Part shown: positions 1 to 7,536 of the stretch, piece by piece | Layout: every line of letters starts with the position of its first letter | Numbering within the stretch: the stretch's first letter is position 1 | Origin: JAFARE01 sp035566535 | GTDB taxonomy: Bacteria > Chloroflexota > Dormibacteria > Aeolococcales > Aeolococcaceae | DNA: 10,843 nt | Direction: 5' to 3' | Assembly: GCA_035566535.1 (NCBI GenBank) | Contig: DATMRA010000026.1 | Span: 1-10,843 of the forward strand | Program-made: the position numbers and the translations under genes | Notes under the pieces: model-generated | Seen by the model: only the letters and a program-made list of their open reading frames with translations | Databases searched by the model: none | Told to the model about the DNA's origin: nothing

Positions 1-1554
1 GGTTCCGTCGTGACCACAGCAGGGCTGACGGGAACGACCTCGTCGGCCAGCCCGGCGGCTACTCCCGGGGTCTCCCCGGCTGCGACACCAGGCAGCCCGC
101 CGGCTTCGACATCTGCACCTTCGCCGGCCGCCTCTCTGCTCGAGTTTCCTGCGGCCAGCGGGAGTCCGATCGTTTTGGGGCAACGAGCCACGGCCGCGGC
201 GTTCGCGCCAGGAGGCGGGGCGCTGGTCTTCGCGGTTGCTGATTCCCATGGCGGGTCACAGATCACGGTTGCGCGGACCGACGGCACCAACCCCACCCTG
301 CTGGCCGGTTCCGCGACCCCCGTCGTTGCGATCGCCTGGTCGAGCAACGCCCGCATCGTGTACGCGACGGCCACCGGCATCAAGTCGGTGGACGTGAGCG
401 GCGCAACCGGCCCGGCGGTCGACCTGCCTTCGGGCGCGGGTGCCCTCCTCCAACTCTCGCCCAACGGCCGGTACGCGTACCTGGCTCCGGCCGCTGGAAC
501 CGGCGGCACGCTCTTCGATGTGAACTCCGGGGCGAGCCGCACGCTGTCTGGGGCCGTGACCGATGTCGCGTTCACCGGCGACAGCAAGACGGTCGCATGG
601 ATCGATCGCTCGGGCCTCACGCCCCGCCTGCTCACCGAGCCGGCGGATCAGGACACCCAGGCGCTGGTCTCCACCATCAATCCCGGTGCGAGCCTCAGCC
701 TGGTTGCACTCGACTACGACGGCACCGAGGTCGCCTACGTCCTCACTCCCGCGTCGGGAAGTGCCGAGCTGGTGGTCGCGCAGCTGGCGAACGGATCGCC
801 CCTCGCAATCGGGCCTGGGATCACAACCGCTGTTTTCTCCCGCCACGGTGACGCCCTCGCGTTCCTCCAGGAGGTGGCGGGAGGTACTGCCGTGCAGCTG
901 GCCTCGATCGCCGGCGTCACGCAGCCACCCGTCGGGGCGCTTCCCCGCGCTGCCGCGGCAACGCTGAATGGTTTTGTCGACGCACAGGTGAGCGGCAACA
1001 GCTCCGCGCTGCGCACACTCAGCGCCCCGGAGGTGGACGTCGCCGGGCAGACGCCGAGCGGACTCACCCGCGCATACGTGATTGACGCTGTCCTGAACCC
1101 GGCGGGCACCGTCACCGCGACCGTCGAGCTGATCGTGGACGCAAACGCGACGCACCTCACACCCCGGGTATCCAGCGAAACCCTTACGCTGAGCCAGCCC
1201 GCCAGCGACGGGCCATTCATCGTCAGCGCGATGAACGTCAGTCCGCTGCGCGACCAGGTGAGCGGACCGCATGTCCTACATGTCTCTACGGCGCACAGCA
1301 ACGGTCAGTACACAGTGCAGGTGGCGTTCGACAGCGACCTCAACCCGGCGACCGTGCAGGATGCGATAACACTGGTGACCGCCTCTGGTGCGTCATTACC
1401 CGCCGCGGTCTCCTATGACCCGGAGACGCGCACTGCCACGTTGTTGCTCGAGAGCGCACCCACGGGAACCGTGATGGTCGACGTGGCAACCTCACTGCGC
1501 GACATCAACGGTCAGCATTTGGCTCTGCCCTTCCAGGGCAACGTCGCCGGCTGA
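1..1554 (+). CDS. Secreted or surface beta-propeller protein with C-terminal Big_5-like domain, 5' partial
   Basis: The frame is open from the first base of the window, so the gene probably begins upstream; the GTG at base 10 is only the first possible start seen. Numbering from that GTG, residues 1-45 are a Ser/Pro/Ala/Thr-rich linker with two tandem copies of an eight-residue unit (SPAATPG plus V or S, bases 49-96), as is usual just outside a membrane anchor or signal peptide. Residues about 45-300 show repeated strand patterns with blade-like phrases (AFAPGGGALVFAVADS, LSPNGRYAYLAPA, FSRHGDALAFLQE), which resemble TolB/WD40-like propellers. Residues about 305-415 form a separate alpha+beta region that could be NTF2-like (inference). 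Residues 419-514 contain FDSDLNPATVQDAITL and SLRDINGQHLA, typical of SbsA-type Ig-like (Big_5) domains. No catalytic site is recognised. It most likely acts outside the cell membrane in binding or sensing. The stop lies 4 bases from the convergent minus-strand gene. Confidence 0.75.
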   Translation, partial: GSVVTTAGLTGTTSSASPAATPGVSPAATPGSPPASTSAPSPAASLLEFPAASGSPIVLGQRATAAAFAPGGGALVFAVADSHGGSQITVARTDGTNPTLLAGSATPVVAIAWSSNARIVYATATGIKSVDVSGATGPAVDLPSGAGALLQLSPNGRYAYLAPAAGTGGTLFDVNSGASRTLSGAVTDVAFTGDSKTVAWIDRSGLTPRLLTEPADQDTQALVSTINPGASLSLVALDYDGTEVAYVLTPASGSAELVVAQLANGSPLAIGPGITTAVFSRHGDALAFLQEVAGGTAVQLASIAGVTQPPVGALPRAAAATLNGFVDAQVSGNSSALRTLSAPEVDVAGQTPSGLTRAYVIDAVLNPAGTVTATVELIVDANATHLTPRVSSETLTLSQPASDGPFIVSAMNVSPLRDQVSGPHVLHVSTAHSNGQYTVQVAFDSDLNPATVQDAITLVTASGASLPAAVSYDPETRTATLLLESAPTGTVMVDVATSLRDINGQHLALPFQGNVAG

Positions 1555-1558
1555 CGCG

Positions 1559-2287
1559 CTACAGAGCCATGAGGTTCGCGCTGACCGGTATTCGCAACGT
1601 ACCGTCGGCCGCAGCGTAGCGACCCAACGCGGCTCGGCTCACATCCTGGACTTCCCGGACCGCAACCTCGGGAAGCGCTGCGCTGAGCTCGTCCATCAGC
1701 GGGCGTTCGCGAACCATCGCGGCCCAGTAGTGGGCGAAGCCGTCGAAGCGCACGACGTCGCCCACGGTCACGCTCACCCCTGCCGATCCGGCGGGCACGG
1801 CGAGAACTGCTCTGAGGTACTCCGAGTCGTATCGCGCAACGGTCTGCAACGCCGCGTCCAGCACGTGCTCATGCGCAGGAGGATTCTGCGGGTCCCAGAC
1901 GGCAGCCAGGGCGCGACCACCAGGCAGGCAGACGCGCGCCGCCTCTGACCGCAACGCAGCGGCAAATCCAGCTGTGAAGAGCACGCCCACGGCGGCGCAT
2001 GTGCGATCAGCAATCGGAACCACGCCATCTCGCAGTTCAACCGTCGCGACGATCCCACGTGGGATGCCGCCGCTCTCAACCGAGTCCGAACAGCCCGCAG
2101 TGTCGACGTCGGCGGCAAACACTCTGCCGTCAGGGGCCACTCGCAGCGCGAGGACACGGGTCAGCTCTCCTCCGTCGCAGAGCAGATCGCACACGGTCTG
2201 GCCCGGCTCCACATCGAGCGCGTTCGCCAGCTGCTCTGCGAACGGGCGCAGGACAGCCGCGCCGTACAGCTGCCCGTAGCGCCGCAT
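1559..2287 (-). CDS. SAM-dependent methyltransferase-like protein, class I, divergent
   Basis: This 242-residue protein has the layout of a small class I (UbiE/Methyltransf_11-like) methyltransferase. An N-terminal helical segment (LYGAAVLRPFAEQLANAL) leads into motif I at residues 32-40 (VCDLLCDGG), then an acidic strand end (VFAADVD), a motif II-like strand (AAVGVLFTAGFA) and a motif III-like LPGGRALAAVWD. The phrase FDGFAHYW followed by a C-terminal helix also fits this group. Motif I is off-consensus: the usual D-x-G-C-G-x-G reads D-L-L-C-D-G-G, so SAM binding is likely but not certain. The substrate cannot be told from sequence. The ATG lies 6 bases after the accC stop with no Shine-Dalgarno sequence, so it is probably translated as the last gene of the operon by coupling. 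There is no evident functional link to the carboxylase genes before it. Confidence 0.7.
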   Translation of the reverse strand: MRRYGQLYGAAVLRPFAEQLANALDVEPGQTVCDLLCDGGELTRVLALRVAPDGRVFAADVDTAGCSDSVESGGIPRGIVATVELRDGVVPIADRTCAAVGVLFTAGFAAALRSEAARVCLPGGRALAAVWDPQNPPAHEHVLDAALQTVARYDSEYLRAVLAVPAGSAGVSVTVGDVVRFDGFAHYWAAMVRERPLMDELSAALPEVAVREVQDVSRAALGRYAAADGTLRIPVSANLMAL

Positions 2288-2293
2288 GCCGGG

Positions 2294-3736
2294 CTACGTC
2301 GAGAGCGCAACCGCGGCGGCGATGGCCGCCGCCTTTGCCGGGTCCCGCACCAGCCGGAGCATCGGCTCCTGTCGCGTGGCCCACATGTCGGCCTCGGCCA
2401 CGAGCTGTGGGTGTTCGTCGATGAAAAGCGTCGTATAGTCGCCGGCCCGGAAATCCGCATCGGAAAGCACCGCGAGGTGATACGGGATGTTGGTGCGGAT
2501 CCCAGTGATGATGAACTCGAGCAGCGCCCGCCGCATACGGTCGATTGCGAGCTCGCGTGTGGAGCCGTGCACGATGAGCTTGGCGATCATCGGGTCGTAG
2601 TTGGGCGAGACCACACCCGGGCCCACCAGCGAACTGTCTACCCGCACACCTGGACCGGACGGCTCGTGATACGCGGTGACCTGGCCGGGAGACGGCAGGA
2701 ATCCCTTTGCATAATTCTCGGCGTTGACACGGCACTCGATGGCATGCCCGCGGGGTACAACGTCAGCCTGACTGAACGACAGTGGCTCTCCCGCGGCAAC
2801 GCGAAGCTGCTCGATCACGAGGTCGACGTCGTAGACAAGCTCAGTCACGGGGTGCTCGACCTGCAATCGCGTATTCATCTCGAGAAAGAAGAACTCGCCT
2901 CTGCTGTAGATGAACTCCACCGTGCCGGCATTCACGTACCCCACAGCGCGCGCAGCGGTCACCGCCGCCTCACCCATGCGCGCGCGCTGGGTGGAATCGA
3001 TGACGGGCGACGGCGCTTCCTCGATGATCTTCTGGTGGCGGCGCTGCACGGAGCATTCGCGCTCGCCCACGTGCACGACGTTTCCGTGCGTGTCGGCCAT
3101 CACCTGGATCTCGATGTGCCGCGGATCGTCCACATATCGCTCCAGGAAGATCGTGTCGTTGCCGAAGGCACGAGCGGCTGTGCTGCGCGCGGTGTCCACC
3201 GACGCCCGCAGCTCGCTCTCATCGCGCGCCACGCGCATACCGATCCCACCGCCTCCCGCACTCGCTTTGATGAGCACCGGGTACCCGATCTCGGCCGCCG
3301 ATGTCACCGCATCCTCGACGTCGTGAAGCGCGTCCGTACCCGGCACCACGGGCACACCCGAGTCGCGCATCCGCGAGCGCGCCGCGACCTTCTCGCCCAT
3401 CGCGGCCATCGCGTCCGGTGGCGGTCCGATGAAGACGATTCCCGCGTCCTGGCACGCGCGCGCGAAGGCCTGGTTCTCGCTGAGAAACCCATAGCCGGGG
3501 TGGATCGCCTGCGCGCGCGTCTGCCGCGCGGCGTCGAGGATACGATCGCCCACCAGATACGACTGCGCGGACGGCGCCGGCCCGATCTCGACAGCTTCGT
3601 CGGCGGCGTGCACGAAGGCGGCACCACGGTCGGCCTCGCTGTACACGGCCACGCTGCGAACGCCGAGGTCGCGACAACCGCGGATCACCCGCAGCGCTAT
3701 CTCCCCACGATTCGCGATCAGGACCTTCTCGAACAT
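2294..3736 (-). CDS. accC: Biotin carboxylase subunit (AccC/PycA type)
   Basis: This is the ATP-grasp enzyme that carboxylates biotin on a carrier protein using ATP and bicarbonate. The 480 residues are in family order: N-terminal pre-ATP-grasp domain (FEKVLIANRGEIALRVIR at 2-19, HPGYGFLSEN at 79-88), ATP-grasp domain with Lys116, Lys157 and the glycine loop at 157-167, the segment ERECSVQRRHQKIIEEAPSP at 225-244, metal ligands Glu274 and Glu286 with the EMNTRLQVEHP block at 286-296, and the C-terminal domain with Arg336 (ECRVNAE). All residues known to be essential in E. coli AccC have counterparts. It is about 30 residues longer than E. coli AccC, with an Ala-rich helical tail after residue 450. 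It starts 2 bases after the stop of the biotin-carrier/carboxyltransferase gene and so surely belongs with it. Whether the holoenzyme uses acetyl-CoA, propionyl-CoA, pyruvate or another acceptor is open, because the partner's carboxyltransferase site is abnormal. The ATG has no Shine-Dalgarno sequence. Confidence 0.93.
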   Translation of the reverse strand: MFEKVLIANRGEIALRVIRGCRDLGVRSVAVYSEADRGAAFVHAADEAVEIGPAPSAQSYLVGDRILDAARQTRAQAIHPGYGFLSENQAFARACQDAGIVFIGPPPDAMAAMGEKVAARSRMRDSGVPVVPGTDALHDVEDAVTSAAEIGYPVLIKASAGGGGIGMRVARDESELRASVDTARSTAARAFGNDTIFLERYVDDPRHIEIQVMADTHGNVVHVGERECSVQRRHQKIIEEAPSPVIDSTQRARMGEAAVTAARAVGYVNAGTVEFIYSRGEFFFLEMNTRLQVEHPVTELVYDVDLVIEQLRVAAGEPLSFSQADVVPRGHAIECRVNAENYAKGFLPSPGQVTAYHEPSGPGVRVDSSLVGPGVVSPNYDPMIAKLIVHGSTRELAIDRMRRALLEFIITGIRTNIPYHLAVLSDADFRAGDYTTLFIDEHPQLVAEADMWATRQEPMLRLVRDPAKAAAIAAAVALST

Positions 3737-3738
3737 CG

Positions 3739-5544
3739 CTAGTCGATGTGGACGAGCGGGTCGCGCGGGCTTACGACGTCGCCCTCTTTCACATACACGT
3801 GCGACACGGTGCCGGAGCGGGTGGCGGTGATGTCGTTCTGCATCTTCATTGCCTCCAGCACGGCGACGACATCGCCCAGGTGTACCGCATCGCCCTTCTT
3901 CACCGGGATCTTGAGGAGCAACCCCTGCATCGGCGCGACGACGGTTCCCTCGCGCACCGGCGGCGGTGCACCCGACGCGCCAGGCTGGCCACCACCAGAA
4001 CCGACTTCCGCCGCGCCGATGACACGCACAGCATACGACTGGCCATCCACCTCGACGGTGAGCTCGCGCACGGACAACGGCGGCGTCTCGACCTCATCCT
4101 CGGTCGCGCCGGCTGCGGCTGACGAGACCGCGTCGTCCTCGGGCACAGCCAGCGCATCCGCCTGGGTTGGCGGCTCGTCACCCAGGGGTTCGGGCACCAG
4201 CTCGCCCCGTCTCAGCGCCAGGTACTCCGCCGGAAACAGCGCATAGGTGACCGCCGCGGCGTCGTCCGGGTTGCTCACACCCTCGCGCCGCAGCTCGCGG
4301 CGGGCGGCCGTGAGACCAGGCTCGAGGAGGTCCGCGGGGCGGCACGTGATGGGTTCCTCGCGTCCGTTGACGAGGCGACGGATGTCGGCGTCCACTGGGT
4401 ACGGCGGTTCGCCATAAAGGCCGAGGAAATAGTCCTTCACTTCCTGGCTGATCGTTGCGTAGCGGTCGCCCTCGATCACGTTGTAGACCGCCTGTGTCGC
4501 AATGATCTCGGTCAGTGGCGTCACCAGCGGGGGCCATCCAAGCTCACGCCGCACCCGCACGACCTCCTCCTCGACCTCGCCGAGTTTGGCCAGCTCGTCT
4601 CGGTCACGGAGCTCCGCCAATGCGTGGCCCATGGCGGACGGCGGCAGCAATCCGCGCAGCGCCGACGTGTCGAGTCGCATTGCCAGAGGGTCGGCGACCT
4701 CCGCGTAATGCGTCAGCACCTGTTCGAGGACAAGCGCGGCGTCGGCCACCGGACCGAGACTCAACCCCGGATCAACGTCTGTGCCGGCGAATCCGGCGAT
4801 GACCGCCTCGGCTGCAGGCATCGACGCACCCCCGGCAAGGGGCGACAGCGCGACGTCGATGCTCACCGCACCCGCTGTCGCCGCCATGAACGAAGCGAGG
4901 GTGGCCTGCCCAGTCTGAGCGGCGATGGAGACGCTGACGGGCACACCGGTTGCTTCTCGCAGTGCCGCAACGGTCTCGCCGGCTCGCGACGCGACGAGCA
5001 CACCCAGCGGATCGTGCAGGCAGAGCGAGGGATACCCGGCATCAACAAGAGCGCGGCCGAACGCAGTGAGCCGCTCAACGTCGTGGGTCGGGGCGTCGCT
5101 GTACACGATGACGCCCTCCGCCTGTTTTCCCGCACTGGCGATTGCTGTTGCGCATCGCGTCAGGTTGCGCACGTCGTTGAGTGGGTCGTAGCACCTGAAG
5201 ATGTCGATCCCGGCGCCGGCAGCGACGGCGATGAACGCGTCCACCACGTCATCCGGCACATGGCGATGGCCCACAAGCGCCTGACCGCCGATCACCGCGA
5301 GGAGAGGTGTGATCGGCGCCGCGGCTCGAACAGCCCGGAGGCGCTCGAACGGGTCCTCTGCAAGAAAGCGCAGCGATGCCTCGAACGTGGAGCCGCCGAA
5401 GACGTCGAGAGCAGCAAAGCCGCAGGCGTCGAGACGCTCGGCGACCGGAAGGGCGTGGCGCAGGCGCAGGCGGCTCACCAGGAGCGACTGCTGCCCGTGG
5501 CGGAGAGACGTCTCCACCACTTCGAGGCGGGGCATCCGGGGCAT
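3739..5544 (-). CDS. PycB/OadA-like carboxyltransferase with biotin carrier domain; carboxyltransferase site residues missing
   Basis: This 601-residue protein has the full architecture of pyruvate carboxylase subunit B or oxaloacetate decarboxylase alpha: an HMGL-like TIM barrel (about 7-280), the conserved PYC/OADA region (about 290-440, with PPLVTP at 338-343, EVKDYFLGLYG and EEPITCRPADLLEP), an acidic Pro/Ala linker, and a biotinyl domain (533-601) with EAMKM, biotin Lys567, 34 residues from the end. Family residues Arg15, Gln19, Asn123-Asp124 and Thr342 are kept. The metal ligands are not: LRD reads LRH (His16), the carbamylated Lys is His177, and His-x-His is Ser206-x-Ala208; the substrate Arg is Gly86. 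The frame is intact and in an operon, so this is not an ordinary pseudogene. I chose ATG 5544; ATG 5535 is equally possible, and the longer open frame to 6009 lies within purE. No Shine-Dalgarno sequence is seen. A biotin carrier role with the adjacent accC is well supported; carboxyl transfer by the barrel is doubtful. Confidence 0.85.
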   Translation of the reverse strand: MPRMPRLEVVETSLRHGQQSLLVSRLRLRHALPVAERLDACGFAALDVFGGSTFEASLRFLAEDPFERLRAVRAAAPITPLLAVIGGQALVGHRHVPDDVVDAFIAVAAGAGIDIFRCYDPLNDVRNLTRCATAIASAGKQAEGVIVYSDAPTHDVERLTAFGRALVDAGYPSLCLHDPLGVLVASRAGETVAALREATGVPVSVSIAAQTGQATLASFMAATAGAVSIDVALSPLAGGASMPAAEAVIAGFAGTDVDPGLSLGPVADAALVLEQVLTHYAEVADPLAMRLDTSALRGLLPPSAMGHALAELRDRDELAKLGEVEEEVVRVRRELGWPPLVTPLTEIIATQAVYNVIEGDRYATISQEVKDYFLGLYGEPPYPVDADIRRLVNGREEPITCRPADLLEPGLTAARRELRREGVSNPDDAAAVTYALFPAEYLALRRGELVPEPLGDEPPTQADALAVPEDDAVSSAAAGATEDEVETPPLSVRELTVEVDGQSYAVRVIGAAEVGSGGGQPGASGAPPPVREGTVVAPMQGLLLKIPVKKGDAVHLGDVVAVLEAMKMQNDITATRSGTVSHVYVKEGDVVSPRDPLVHID

Positions 5545-5581
5545 TGTAGGGGCTGAAAAACCCGCGCCAGGATTCTCTTGC

Positions 5582-6079
5582 TTATTCGGCGGGGAAACCG
5601 TCGGGTAGTTGAACCGTCTCGCGCATGCGCACGCGCTGCTCGAGCACGGCCATCTCGACGTCCGGGTCGGAGAGCGCGATGATCTCGGCGGCCAGGTGAG
5701 CCGCGTTGCGCGCGCCCATATCACCCACGGCGACCGTTGCGACAGGGATTCCGGGGGGCATCTGCACGATGCTGAGCAGCGAATCGAATCCAGCCAGGGG
5801 CGTGGCCGCAAGTGGGACACCGATGACCGGGAGAATCGTCTGTGAGGCGAGAACCCCGGGCAGGTGAGCGGCGGCGCCGGCGCCGGCGACCAGTACCTTG
5901 ATGCCCCGAGCCCTCGCCGCGAGCGCGTAGGCGCGGACAACGTCGCCGGCGCGATGCGCCGACATGACGCCGATCTCCCAGCCGATTCCGTACGTGTCCA
6001 GGAGCTCACCGCACTTCCGCATCACCGCAAGGTCGGACTCGCTGCCCACAACGATGCCCACGCGAAGCTGTGCCGTCAT
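5582..6079 (-). CDS. purE: N5-carboxyaminoimidazole ribonucleotide mutase, class I PurE
   Basis: PurE moves the carboxylate of N5-CAIR to carbon to give CAIR, a step of IMP synthesis. The 165-residue protein shows the class I hallmarks: GSESD at 12-16, the catalytic-loop SAHR at 40-43 (His42), AAHLPG at 70-75 (His72), and DSLLSIVQMPPGIPV at 99-113. The glycine-rich AGAGG before the His reads AGAGA, a mild change. Class II AIR carboxylases lack the AHLPG segment, so this enzyme should need N5-CAIR made by PurK, whose gene is not in the window. Its ATG overlaps the purD stop in an ATGA arrangement, which implies translational coupling. The C-terminal 25 residues are charged and helical and slightly extend the usual core. 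The next gene starts 37 bases further on. Confidence 0.95.
   Translation of the reverse strand: MTAQLRVGIVVGSESDLAVMRKCGELLDTYGIGWEIGVMSAHRAGDVVRAYALAARARGIKVLVAGAGAAAHLPGVLASQTILPVIGVPLAATPLAGFDSLLSIVQMPPGIPVATVAVGDMGARNAAHLAAEIIALSDPDVEMAVLEQRVRMRETVQLPDGFPAE
6076..6079 (-). promoter_or_regulatory. ATGA stop-start overlap coupling purD to purE
   Basis: On the minus strand the four bases ATGA hold both the purE ATG and the purD TGA. With only a weak GGTG about ten bases upstream, reinitiation by ribosomes finishing purD is the likely way purE is translated. The overlap also supports the chosen purE start. Confidence 0.8.
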
Positions 6080-7380
6080 GCAGTCACACCAAGGGGGTCA
6101 GACCGGCTTGCAACTGGCGCGGCGCCGATGTCGCTGCGGAAGTGCATACCGGTGAAACTCACACGACCGATGTTGTCGTAAGCGCACCGGCGGGCGTCGT
6201 CCAACCCCTGGCCGAGCGCCACCACGCAGAGCACCCGGCCTCCCGCCGTGTAGAACTCCCCACCTGCGCCCGGCCGCGTGCCGGCGTGAAAACAGAGCAC
6301 GTCTGGGTCGAGCCGCTCCAGACCGAAGATTTCGTCTCCGGTTCGGACGTCGCCTGGGTATCCGGCAGCAGCTGCCACCACTCCGACCGCGGAGAGCTCC
6401 TCGGCTGCAACCGTGCCAGCCTCGAGTTCTCCTCGAGCGGCCATCGTGAAGAGATCGAGCGCCGGCTCAGCGAGCAGAGGAAGCATCACCTGCGCCTCGG
6501 GGTCCCCAAAGCGCGCGTTGAACTCGAGCACGCGCGTCCCCTGCGGCGTGAGCATCAGTCCCGCGTACAGACAGCCGACGAACGCCGTACCGCGCGCGCG
6601 CAGTGCGTCAATGCACGGCTGCAGCAGAGTGCCGGCTACCTGTTCCGCAAACGTGTCATCGATGCCGGGTGGTGGTGCGACAGCGCCCATACCACCGGTG
6701 TTGGGGCCGCGATCGCCGTCGAAGGCACGCTTGTGATCCCGTGCCGGCGGCAGCACTCGGACGGTCCGACCGTCGCTGAGTCCCAGGACGCTCACCTCGA
6801 GGCCCTGCAGACGTTCCTCGACGACGACGCGGTTCCCCGCATCGCCATAACGCGCGCCAAGGAGACACGCATCGAGTGCGACGTGCGCCTCCTCCGCAGA
6901 CGCGCACACCACAACACCCTTACCGAGTGCCAGCCCATCGGCCTTGACAACGCATGCGCCGCCCACGTCTGCGATGAACCGCTCGAGTGCAATGCGATCG
7001 TCGCTGCCACCAGTGACCCATCGGGCGGTCGGAATCCCACACTCGTCCATCAAGGCTTTCGCGTACGACTTCGACGACTCGATGCGCGCCGCCGCGGCAG
7101 TCGGCCCGAAAACAGCGACGCCAGAGTCAAAGCATGCATCCGCAACGCCGGCAGCCGCTGCCGCATCCGGCCCGATGATCACGAGATCGACCTCGCGTTC
7201 GCGCGCGACGCGCGCGATACCCGTCGCATCGGTTGGGCTGAGCGCAACGTTCTCGGCGATACGCGCGGTGCCGCCGTTGCCCGGTGCAACGATGAGCTCG
7301 ACATCATCACGATCGCGCGAACACGCCCATGCAAGCGCATGCTCACGCCCGCCGCCTCCGACAATGAGCACCCGATTCAC
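6076..7380 (-). CDS. purD: Phosphoribosylamine-glycine ligase (GAR synthetase)
   Basis: PurD joins glycine to phosphoribosylamine with ATP, the second step of purine synthesis. The 434-residue protein has the family's usual length. It begins with the Rossmann-like VLIVGGGGREHA (4-15) and PGNGGTA (33-39). The ATP-grasp domain shows KADGLALGKGVVV (146-158), PPARDHKRAFDGDRGPNTGG (211-230) and EFNARFGDPEAQ (286-297). The C-terminal domain ends with VSFTGMHFRSDIG (407-419). The common GPEAPLV segment reads GPDAAAAAG here, a small departure outside the main catalytic motifs. The start is GTG at 7380, which puts VLIVGGGG at the expected distance from the N-terminus; no Shine-Dalgarno sequence precedes it. 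It follows guaA after a 156-base gap with a large inverted repeat, so its message may be processed or expressed separately from guaB3-guaA. Confidence 0.95.
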   Translation of the reverse strand: MNRVLIVGGGGREHALAWACSRDRDDVELIVAPGNGGTARIAENVALSPTDATGIARVAREREVDLVIIGPDAAAAAGVADACFDSGVAVFGPTAAAARIESSKSYAKALMDECGIPTARWVTGGSDDRIALERFIADVGGACVVKADGLALGKGVVVCASAEEAHVALDACLLGARYGDAGNRVVVEERLQGLEVSVLGLSDGRTVRVLPPARDHKRAFDGDRGPNTGGMGAVAPPPGIDDTFAEQVAGTLLQPCIDALRARGTAFVGCLYAGLMLTPQGTRVLEFNARFGDPEAQVMLPLLAEPALDLFTMAARGELEAGTVAAEELSAVGVVAAAAGYPGDVRTGDEIFGLERLDPDVLCFHAGTRPGAGGEFYTAGGRVLCVVALGQGLDDARRCAYDNIGRVSFTGMHFRSDIGAAPVASRSDPLGVTA

Positions 7381-7398
7381 GGTGTGTGTCGGGTCGCA

Positions 7399-7534
7399 GT
7401 GGCCAGGCCACCAGGGTGACAGACCATCACGGAGGCGAGCCGGAACGGCTTGGAGCGGAGGGCGAGCCGAGTGCGAGCGGCGGACCCCCAGCGGGGGCCC
7501 GACCGCGTGTCTGGAGCCCTCGTGACCTGGCCAC
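7399..7534. repeat. Nested inverted-repeat element between guaA and purD (possible structured RNA or REP-like repeat)
   Basis: The outer arms 7399-7424 and 7509-7534 are inverted copies matching at 21 of 26 positions with no gaps, including a perfect 9-base end (GTGGCCAGG). Inside lie two small perfect hairpins: AGCCG-GAA-CGGCT at 7438-7450 and CCCCC-AGC-GGGGG at 7485-7497. The element fills most of the 156-base gap and ends 2 bases from the guaA stop codon. No run of T follows it in the direction of transcription, so it does not look like an intrinsic terminator. It resembles the 10399-10526 element in size, placing and architecture. In such GC-rich DNA chance pairing of the small hairpins is likely, but the 26-base outer match is hard to get by chance. 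Confidence 0.65.
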
Positions 7535-7536
7535 CG

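Noticed and set aside
256..1272. A 338-codon minus-strand open frame opposite the beta-propeller gene.
   Set aside because: Arg/Gly/Asp-rich translation without any motif; the + strand reading has clear propeller and Big_5 features.
1555..1558. A bidirectional terminator between the convergent genes.
   Set aside because: The gap is four bases and I see no clear hairpin with T-runs in the flanking coding ends.
2411..3742. A 443-codon open frame on the + strand opposite accC.
   Set aside because: It mirrors a well-conserved gene in GC-rich DNA, has an Arg/His-rich composition and shows no domain.
5545..5581. A possible intrinsic terminator between purE and the carboxyltransferase gene (GGG...CCC near a run of A/T).
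   Set aside because: The stem is only three base pairs and the T-run is inside it, so no convincing terminator is present.
5545..6009. The open frame of the carboxyltransferase gene runs on upstream, giving a 756-residue protein.
   Set aside because: The extra 155 residues are Arg/Ser-rich, match no part of the family and lie in another frame within purE, which is clearly real.
6070..7419. A 449-codon open frame on the + strand opposite purD.
   Set aside because: Same reason: purD is unmistakable, and the antisense translation has no recognisable motif or start signal.
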